Positions 55,930 through 64,000 of a stretch of DNA of 64,000 nt are shown in pieces; the first letter of the stretch is position 1; every line of letters begins with the position of its first letter. This stretch comes from Dendrobium chrysotoxum (taxonomy: Eukaryota; Streptophyta; Magnoliopsida; Asparagales; Orchidaceae): positions 49,378,365 to 49,442,364 of the forward strand of contig CM034298.1 in the NCBI GenBank assembly GCA_019925795.1, written 5' to 3'. A model generated the notes under the pieces. That model was not told where the DNA came from. It did no database searches and saw nothing but the letters and a program-made list of their open reading frames with translations. Both the position numbers and the translations under genes were made by a program.

Positions 55930-57840
55930 TCAATTCTTTGAAATATAAATGGCACTTATATTATCACAAAAGATTAGAATAGTACAAATTGAAAAACCTA
56001 AATCTATAAGTTGTTATTTTAACTAAAGAACATATGCCACATAACTTCCTAAGGCTATATATTCTACTTCAATAGTAGAAAGGTTACTGAGTTTTATTTT
56101 CTGCTAGACCAGAAAACTAAAGAGTTTCTTATGAACTCACAAGTTTCAGAAATACTTTTTTTTATCAACCTTATATCCTGCAAAATATAAATCAGAATAT
56201 CCAATAATTTTAAAAAAAGTGTTGTGCCTAGGATACCAAATCTCTAAGTTTTGAGTTCCTCAAAGATATCTAAGAATTCTTTTAACAGCAGTCAAATGGG
56301 ATTATTTTGGATTAGCTTAAAATCTAGCATAAAGATAAATACTAAGTACGATATCAGGTCTACTAGTAGTTAAATAAAGTAATGATCCAATTATTCCTCT
56401 AAATTTCTTTTAATCAATAGATTTGTCTTTAGAGTCTTTATCTAATTGAACTGAGGAACTCATGGGAGTACTAATTGGTTTAGCTTTATCAATATCATAC
56501 TTTGTAAGAATGTCCTTAATGTATTTTGACTTACTAAGAAAGGTGCCATCCTCTTTTTGCTTCATACTAAAACCAAGAAAGTAACTCAAGTCTCCCATCA
56601 AACTCATTTCAAATTTCTTACTCATTATTTTTGAAAAGTCATCACAAAGATTTTTATTAGAGGATCCAAACAAGATATCATCAACATAAATTTAAATAAT
56701 GAGAATATCATCTCCTACTTTTTTTTTATGAAGAGAGTGGTGTCCACACTCCCTTTAATAAAAGATCTTTCTAGTAGGAATGTGCTTAGCCTTTCATATC
56801 GTACCCTAGGTGCCTATTTTAGTGTATACATTGTCTCCTTCAATTTAAACACATGATTAGGAAATTATGAATTTTTAAAACCTGGAGGTTGCTCAACATA
56901 AACATACTCTTTTATTAACCCATTAAGAAAGGCACTTTTAACATCCATTTGAAATAATTAAATCCTTTAAATAGAAAAAGGCTAAAAGTACCCTTATTGC
57001 TTCTAGTCTAGCTACAAGGGCAAAAGTCTCCTCAAAATCAATTCCTTCAATTTGATTGTACTCTTTGGCCACCAATCTTGCCTTATTTCTAACCACTACA
57101 CCAGAATCATTCATCTTATTTTTAAAAACCTACTTAGTTTCAATAATACTTTATTTTTTAGGTCTTTCTACCAACTCCCAGATATCATTTCTAGCAAATT
57201 GATTTAACTCTTCTTGCATAGCTAGAATCCAAAATTCATTAGAAAGTGCTTGATTTATATTAGTGGGTTCAATTATTAAAATAAATGCTGAGTGTTTCAC
57301 TTCTTTGCTAAGCCCATGCCTAATTCTAACACCTTCACTTGGGTCTCCTAAAGTTAGTTCTTTAGGATGACTTTTAGAATATTTTCATTCTCTAGGCAAT
57401 ATATTTTTTGTTCCAACCCTTTCCTCAAGATTTGTATTTTCAATTTCTTGGATAATTTTTTCAACATCTTCCTCTTCCAACTTAGACCCTCCAAAAATAT
57501 CAGATTCATCAAAAACTACATGAGTGATCTCCTCTACTACCAATGTTCTTTTGTTAAAAACTCTATAGGATTTACCAACACTTGAATATCCTAAAAAAAT
57601 TCCCTTATCATATTTAGGATCAAATTTTCTTTAAAAAGTTTTGCCATTATTATGAATGAACACTTTACATCCAAAGATATGTAGATGAGAGAGGTTGGGT
57701 GTCCTACCCTTAAGAAGTTCATAAGGTGTCATATTCAACTTAGATATAATGTTCACCCTATTCAGAATATAACAGGTTGTATTAACCGCTTCAGCCCAAA
57801 AATATTTAGGACATAAATATTCAACCAATATGGCTCTAGC
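55930..57840 (-). pseudogene. Integrase C-terminus, RT and RNase H of Sirevirus C
   Basis: Integrase survives only from ILVEYLCPKYFWAEAVNT and LLKGRTPNLSHLHIFGCKVF (57828-57634). RT has IYVDDILFGSSNKNL (YVDD intact, near 56690), SKKFEMSLMGDLSYFLGFSM and SKYIKDILTKYDIDKAKPIS. RNase H is decayed and ends at the deletion junction near 55920. Confidence 0.8.
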
Positions 57841-57859
57841 GACTTCTACAATTTATGCT

Positions 57860-59078
57860 CTTTTTGTAAATTCAAATACTTGATACTAAGATTAGCATGC
57901 AAATTTTTTAAGTTTCCTATATACATTATGAATTTTCTTAGAGACTTTAAATAATTCATCGTTGGATAGGTCACATATCTCCTCTTGATCTGAATGATTA
58001 AGTTTATCTGTCATTAAGCACAAATTTGTAACCTCCTCTTCTGCTTCTATTTTGGAAGTGTCTGAAGCTGATTCAGCCCAGAAAGCTCTTTGCATTCTTT
58101 TCTTGCCCTTCCTAACGTTAGTTTCCTCCTCAACTTTCTCCTTGTTAGGATTAGCTTTAAGATTTGGGCACTCAATCTTTATATATCCAGGCTTTCTGCA
58201 TTCATAATAAATGACTTCATTAGAAACTTTTGGATTCTTATTGAACTTACCTTTGTTCCAATACTGACATCATCATTGCTTTCTCTTAAGAAAAACTTTG
58301 AATTGCTTAGTCATAAGTGTAATATCTTCTTCATCCTCTGGCACTAATTGATCACTCTCTGAATCATTAACTTTCAAAGCTATATTTCTCTCTTTCCTTT
58401 TATCTCCTGTATCGATCTATCTTTGATTCACTCCTTACTTATAAGCAAAAAGTGATCCAAGCATATTGTTAATAGAATATACATTCAGATCTTTAGACTC
58501 AATTATGGCAGTTATCTTTGCATTATAAGCAACAGGTAAACAACGTAAAATTTTATTGCCTTTTATGAATTTGTAAGTTCTTTACCTAAAGCATGCAATG
58601 AGGTAACAATTTGAGTAAACCTTGTATACATATAAGAAATTGACTCATTTAGTTTCATGTGAAATAGTTCATAGTCATGTAATAAAATTTTTAACCTAGA
58701 TTATTTTACCTCATTTGTTCCTTCATAAGTTATACAAAGTCTATCCCAGATTTTTTTTCCAGTTTTGCAAGTAGAAACATGCATATAATCTTCAAATTTC
58801 AAAGCACAAAAAAAATTATTTAAATATTTTGCATTTAACTGTGCTAATTCTCTTTCTTCTAAAGTCCATTCAGTAAATGGTGTTTCAATTCTAATGCCAT
58901 CAATAATTCCAGTAGGTCTAGTATAACCTTCATGTACTAAAATTCATATGCGATAGTCAAGTGGTTACAGAAAAGCAGACATGCGAGTTTTTCAAAAATC
59001 AAAAGGGATGTTATCTAATAAAGGTGGTCAAGTGATCGAATATCCTTCAGTAGTATTTTGGTTTCCACAATTAGCCAT
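57860..59078 (-). pseudogene. Gag of Sirevirus C, fused to integrase by a deletion
   Basis: Starts at ATG 59078 (MANCGNQNTTEGYSIT). The core contains LAQLNAKYLNNFFCALKFED and KIWDRLCITYEGTNEVK. The acidic segment (58095-57895) is followed by LSIKYLNLQKEHK, and then at about 57850 runs straight into integrase wording. The coiled-coil remainder, zinc knuckle, protease and integrase core are absent. Confidence 0.75.
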
Positions 59079-59122
59079 GGTCATTTTTCAAAAAGTAGTC
59101 TAAACCTTAATTTTTAAAATTT

Positions 59123-59134
59123 GCTCTGATACTA
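59123..59134 (-). other. Primer-binding site of Sirevirus C
   Basis: The minus strand gives TAGTATCAGAGC just after the LTR end. It differs at one base from the canonical tRNA-iMet site. Confidence 0.8.
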
Positions 59135-59136
59135 CT

Positions 59137-60566
59137 TGAAAGTTTTTGTAGGTTGTTAGAGCTTATAGAACTGTCCCAAGCCCCAAGGCTATCCAAGAGG
59201 GGGGTGAATTGGTTATTTAAAAAAATAATAAATTTCCTTTAAAATTTTAAAAGTTTTTGGAACTTTTAGGAAATTAAATCACTAATCTTGAAATATGTAG
59301 TTGTTCATAAAAATGATTATCACAGAGGAGTTTTTAACCACAAAATTTTAAATGCAAAAAATAAAACTGAAGGAAAAATTAAAAACAACAGAAGAACACT
59401 AAATTTTATAGTGGTTCGGTCCAACTTGACCTGCATCCACTCCTTGGAGACTCCTTCTCTAGGTATTGCACTAAACAATAGTGACTCTCCTTTTGCCCCC
59501 ACAGCAAGGTGAAGAAGCCATTACAAACTCTCTTCCACCAACCCAGTACAGCAGAGAACCATCACCTTTTACACTCCCCAAGTGACAGAAGTGTACCATC
59601 ACATCCTTTTTCACCCTCTCGATGAAAGCAGAGTACCTAGATCCAATGTTCAAAATCTTCTCCTTTAGAGCCTCCAAAGATGTTAGGCAAAAACTTGAAG
59701 AAGATAAAGAGATCTTCACTTTAGGCAACCTTGTGAATCCCTCACAATTCTCCTTCAACAGATCTCTCACTCTTCACTCTCAACATTTCTCCCAAACATA
59801 CTCTCAATGGTCACTCTCAAGAGAAATTCACAGCAAAGGATTATTGAGACAATTTTTAGGACTCTTTATATAGAAAACACATGAAAAACTATCCAAAAAT
59901 TAAAATTTTTAAGAGAACCATCCTAAATTTGTACTGTAAGATCGTGGATCATCAGGTATTAATAGTTTAAAATATTAGGGCTTCATTTGGTATGAACTTG
60001 GATGAACTTAGTTTCATAAACTATCTGTAATCTGTACAAATACAGATCGCACTATACAAATAGTTCAAAAAATAAATGTGTTCATTCAGTATAATCTAGA
60101 ATGAATTTAATTTCATATTATGTCAGTCATCTATACGACTTGACATCGTATAGTATGAAAGTTAAAAAACTTCAAGCCATGATTTGATTAACTGCATTAT
60201 GGAGGAAAACTATCAAATCATACAGTATGATTAGATATCATACAATATGATTATTCTAAAAAAATCAATTTAAATTTTATCTCTCTCCCCCTGTGTGTGT
60301 GTGCAGGGTTACCCAATTATAATCATACTTCGACTTAAGAAATAAAAATAGAGATATACAGACTCGATTACATGAAATCTTATTCTACCCTGTCTTGAAG
60401 TCTTCAACAATCTGGAGTAGTATATGATTTCCCTGAAATGTTAGTACATACAAAAATAAATAGAAATATCCAATATATTCTAGGAGAAATAATAAAATCA
60501 TCAGAATAATAATATTTTATTATCATCAAAAATCACAATCTCAATCTTGATTCCTGAGTTGCAACA
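59137..60566 (-). repeat. 5' LTR of Sirevirus C
   Basis: Pairs with 40247-40806 plus 52499-53299. It contains AAGAGGGGGGTGAATTGG, hairpin-type wording in R/U5 (59520-59640), a TATA box CTATATAAAG near 59864-59873 and GTAC/CATAC-type dyads at 59930-60260. Confidence 0.9.
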
Positions 60567-60571
60567 CCATG

Positions 60572-61382
60572 ATGCTGCAAAAAGATGGGTATTACCATGC
60601 TTAATTCATCATCAAATACCTCGATGCTCTAGAGGATGGCACTTTGGTGTTAAATGTTTCCTATGGCTCTAGCACTGCAATGTTCCTCTGGTAACACTAA
60701 GGTGCTCATAGCATTATGTTGTTGATATTTGTTCCATCGAGTTGCTAAATTAAATACAATTTTTCTTGAGGCTTTGGCACTACAATATCTAATTTTAGTA
60801 TTAAAGGAGTTGTAGTGCTATGGTGTTGGTTCATAACTTTACAAAATTTTCATTTTCCTGAGACATGCTTACATAACATCAACTAAAAACATATTTTTAC
60901 TAGAATTTAAGATAATAAAAATGAACATGATTTTCACCTAACAAATTATCCCCAATTATAGCATTTGCTTATTCTCAAGGAATATGTTTGTAACTTTGAT
61001 AACTTCATTATTCTAAATTATAATTTATAAATTAAAAAGGATTTAAATATAAGATAATACTCCATAATTTAGATGTAAATTACAATGGTCAAAGTGTGAT
61101 AATTTTAATTTAAATAATCATGAACAAGCATCCTAGGAATCATCTTTATTAATATCTAAATCAAACTTATTTGCTATAAGCATTTGTGTAATTTTTTATT
61201 ACTGATTTAAATTGAATGGTTTATCATTTAGGATATGGTTGTACATTAGTTAATTTGGAATATCCTCTTTAAATTAAGTATTAGAATCCTTGAGGAATTC
61301 AGCCTCATGAGATACCAATTTTTAATGTTATAGTACTCATTTTCCTTTGCCTTTTTTTCTTTCTTTTGATCTTCTTGAGAGT
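60572..61382 (-). repeat. Repeat unit, first copy (right part)
   Basis: Continues the unit broken at 40241 by Sirevirus C. With 39690-40241 it forms a ~1.37-kb unit. It contains GCACT/AGTGC-like words near 60640-60830, AATATAAGATAATAC near 61051 and GAGATACCAATTTTTAATG near 61312. No ORF. Confidence 0.55.
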
Positions 61383-62770
61383 CTACATTACTACTTACTA
61401 TGTGTTTACATCATTAGCCTAAAACTCAAAGATTTAGCCAACCATAGATAATACAAAAAGCAAACTCATATTTATTTCATTCATATAAGAAAAAGATACA
61501 GGAGAATTAATAAAAATAAAATGTCACCCAAAAGGATCAATTAATATTCTCCACACTCCTTCTTACAACTATAGAATTGCTTATATAATATAGGCTTAGA
61601 TCTCCCAATAAAAGTCTCTTACACCTCTCTATCCTCCCTTAGACTTTACTCTATGGGGAACTAAAGGAAGACACTTAAAGGTAAAAGACTCCACTGAAAT
61701 GATAGAACTCCTATGACAAAAGAATTGAAAAAACTATTTATACAAGTATAAAAATTACCTTAGGCACCGTGGTGCTCTACATGAATGTATTGTGGTGGTA
61801 TAAAAATGAGCTAGCACCTCAGCACTGTTATGCTTGCTCCGCTGTGACACTGGACTGACCTGGCATGGTTAATGGTTGAACTGTCGCATCTTTTGGCTAA
61901 GTCTGTGTGGCTCCTCATTTTGGCAATTACTCCACCACGGTGCTGTATAAGTTGAGCATTACGGCACTTGCAAGCAAAATTTGATGTTGTAGCATTATGA
62001 TGATTGGTACTCCAATGCTTATTTTCGTAAGGCTCCAATGATGCAGTGCTGATTTTTGGCTTAGTAGAGCTGTAAGGCACTGTAGTGCTGATGTTGGCTC
62101 CACTAGGGAACTAATTTTTCCTTAATTTCCTAAGAGGCTGGTGACATAATATTTGAATAAGGCATTGGGGCATTTTAAATGACAACGTTGCAGCATAGAA
62201 TTAATGGGCACTACGGCACTCTTTCAACACTTCTGAATTTTTACCTTCTCCTAAATTCATGCACAAATACAACTAAAATAATATATTTTATTAAATTTTA
62301 GCATAATAAATAATACATAATTTACACTTAATAAATTTTCCTTAGTTTAAACTCTTACTTGTACTCAAGTAATGGTGAAATCACCTATTGATTAACTTAA
62401 TAGCCAAAGTAAAAATTGATAATTTAAAATTACTAAAATATAAGATAATACATCACAATCTAGAAGTAATTTGAAATGATCAAAGTTATAATTTTAAGCT
62501 GAAAGATCATAATAATTATCCCAATCAATCACCATTACTACTACTTGCATTAAATCTATCCACTATGAGTGTCTATATAAGATTGACTTCTAATTTCATA
62601 AATAAATAATATATTATTTATTAATTAGTTATGCTTATAGTTAAATTAAAAGTTCATTAGTGTACAATCATATATATTAGTTCACTTACCTTATCCTATT
62701 TTTTATTTAAGTATTAGGATTATTTTGAACTTGAGCTTCAATAGATACCAATTTTTGAATGTATTCATTT
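61383..62770 (-). repeat. Repeat unit, second copy
   Basis: Parallels the first copy in order: TCTACATTA start, TTAGCCAACCATA, TATA-like TTGTATAAATAG (minus, near 61735), then a GCAC-rich dyad zone (61764-62220; GCACCGTGGTGC at 61764-61775, GCACTGTAGTGC at 62077-62088), ATATAAGATAATAC near 62440 and TAGATACCAATTTTTGAATG near 62738. This could be a pair of LTRs with lost internal DNA or a true tandem repeat. The 89-codon minus ORF at 62080-61811 lies over the dyads and has no recognised domain. Confidence 0.5.
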
Positions 62771-63523
62771 TTTTTCCTTTGTCAAATTTCCTTTTAAGAT
62801 TTTCATATTTTTCACTTTTTCATACGTATGGAGTATATATTTAATGATTTTGAATATCAATTTTTTTTTCATCCTCCTGCAACCCTAATTGATTTAATGT
62901 AAGGATTTAATAAGGTCACTAATTTCATATTTAAGTTTACTATGATCTTCCTAATTTAAGCTACGCACTTCTTTTCCCTGAACTTAATTACTCTTTCTTT
63001 AATTTAGTAGTCAATGTATTAGTGTATAGCTTCTAATTTCAAAATAGGCCAATAGCTTAAGTGATCTATATTAATTAATTATTAAGCTTTTCAAATTATA
63101 AATTATTATGTATTGTTCATTCAAGCTATCATCTAGGGTTTTATTATTTTCTTAATTTTATATAATTTGTTATTATCATTTTTATTCTAGTAAAATAAAT
63201 AATCAAAGTGCAAGGTTATGTAGAGAATAATACTAAATAATTAAGCATGATGAAATTTTAATTAAATGTAAATAACATGACAAATTGCACAAGAAAAAGT
63301 AAAAATTGAATATAAAATAAACATAACTATTTAATTGAATGAGAATAAGCTCACACGTATTTTAGTACAACTTATAAACAAACACAAGATAACCAGTGCA
63401 TGAAGCATTATTCTCCTAATCTATCTCCATCCAAGACCCACAGGATCTATTCTCATCATAATAATAACAATGGCTCTCATGGACACAACACAACATCACT
63501 CTCTATGAACAAAATTAGCAACA

Positions 63524-63594
<71 letters not shown>

Positions 63595-64000
63595 ACTGCC
63601 ACAAATAGCCAACCAAAGAAACTAAATGGCTCCCATCACTCAAAGTCACAATCCTCCTTCTCCTTCTCCGCCTCACCATCATCATCATTAGGTTAGTACC
63701 AAAGCAAACAACTAGAATTCTGGAGTAGTAGGGAAATATATATGGTACAAATTCTCCACAAAGGGACTCCTCCTGAACATCCCCACTAAAGCATCATAAT
63801 GATAATGCTTTTTCTACATACCTAAGTAGTGTGCTAGTCATTCCCTACTCTCCTCACAAAATTTAGCCACCCCCTCCATCAACTCCCTCAATTTAGCCAC
63901 TTACCCTAGAACTCCTAATATTATTGCAAAAAGGCCTATTAGTCAAGTATTAGTCAAGTACGGGTCAATAAGACCACTATTATCTACACCCAATCTTTTA
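62771..64000. other. Gene-free AT-rich DNA with (CT)n microsatellite
   Basis: No supported gene. A (CT)32 tract at 63527-63590 makes a Ser-Leu run in a 98-codon plus-strand ORF (63400-63696) that is otherwise Asn/His/Ser-rich and unlike any family I know. The last ~250 bp have imperfect repeats of CTCAATTTAGCCAC and AGTCAAGTA. Confidence 0.6.
63527..63590. repeat. (CT)32 microsatellite
   Basis: Uninterrupted CT dinucleotides. Confidence 0.98.

Larger units (their letters stand above)
40247..60566 (-). mobile_element. Sirevirus C, split by Sirevirus B
   Basis: Starts TGAAAGTTTG at 40247 and ends GCAACA at 60566. The target duplication CCATG is perfect at 40242-40246 and 60567-60571. Without Sirevirus B (40807-52493) and one target copy it is about 8.6 kb. 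The 3' LTR is 40247-40806 plus 52499-53299 and the 5' LTR 59137-60566. It has two large internal deletions: protease plus most of integrase, and the RNase H/ORF3 junction including the ORF3 promoter module. It could therefore have moved only with proteins supplied by a relative. Confidence 0.9.

Noticed and set aside
63400..63696. 98-codon ORF with a Leu-Ser run
   Set aside because: It spans (CT)32, and the rest is Asn/His/Ser-rich low-complexity sequence with no homologue I recognise.

Overview
The window looks like nuclear DNA of a flowering plant. It is AT-rich and is made almost entirely of degraded, nested LTR retrotransposons. It has CACTA-type transposon ends, long simple repeats and one recognisable host gene fragment with introns. 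I cannot name the species from sequence alone. I saw no bacterial operons, rRNA or convincing tRNA genes.

Layout. 1-8.2 kb: relics, chiefly a plus-strand Tat-lineage Ty3/gypsy element (integrase scrap at 2.1-2.6 kb, an extra ORF on the opposite strand at 3.7-5.4 kb, a polypurine tract and LTR at 7.7-8.2 kb). 8.2-13.6 kb: AT-rich DNA with the only clear host gene, the 5' exons of a class I release-factor-like (GGQ) protein on the minus strand at 10.3-10.75 kb. 13.67-24.08 kb: a near-complete minus-strand Tat element (LTRs, PBS, gag, protease, RT, RNase H, integrase). It carries a plus-strand antisense gene with its own promoter-like leader and one intron between integrase and the 3' LTR. CACTA-like termini lie at 14.97 kb and 24.78 kb in an arrangement that simple nesting cannot explain. 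24.78-26.55 and 37.12-38.7 kb: one minus-strand Tekay/Del-type chromovirus pol/gag, split by Sirevirus A (26.55-37.12 kb). 40.25-60.57 kb: Sirevirus C, flanked by the 5-bp target duplication CCATG. Its 3' LTR is split by Sirevirus B (40.81-52.49 kb, target duplication GAAAC). C inserted into a ~1.37-1.39 kb repeat unit, of which another copy follows at 61.4-62.8 kb.

How the parts work together. Each Sirevirus (Ty1/copia) has gag, protease, integrase, RT and RNase H and then a third ORF (ORF3), all reading leftward. All are inactivated by stops, frameshifts or lost catalytic residues (A: protease; B: RT YVDN; C: large internal deletions). The most interesting signal is non-coding. Each Sirevirus U3 holds a dense array of short odd-centred dyads, whose arms differ by family (CATAC/GTATG in A, CATCC/GGATG in B, CGTAC/GTACG in C) while staying complementary. 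In A and B the same family-specific dyads occur a second time inside the element, directly upstream of a TATA box and leader before ORF3. This suggests a second promoter for ORF3 that shares the element's own regulator-binding sites. The R/U5 part of the LTRs holds ~38-nt tandem units, each with a small hairpin whose stem also covaries. The Tat elements independently carry an extra 3' gene, in antisense orientation, with its own promoter-like region.
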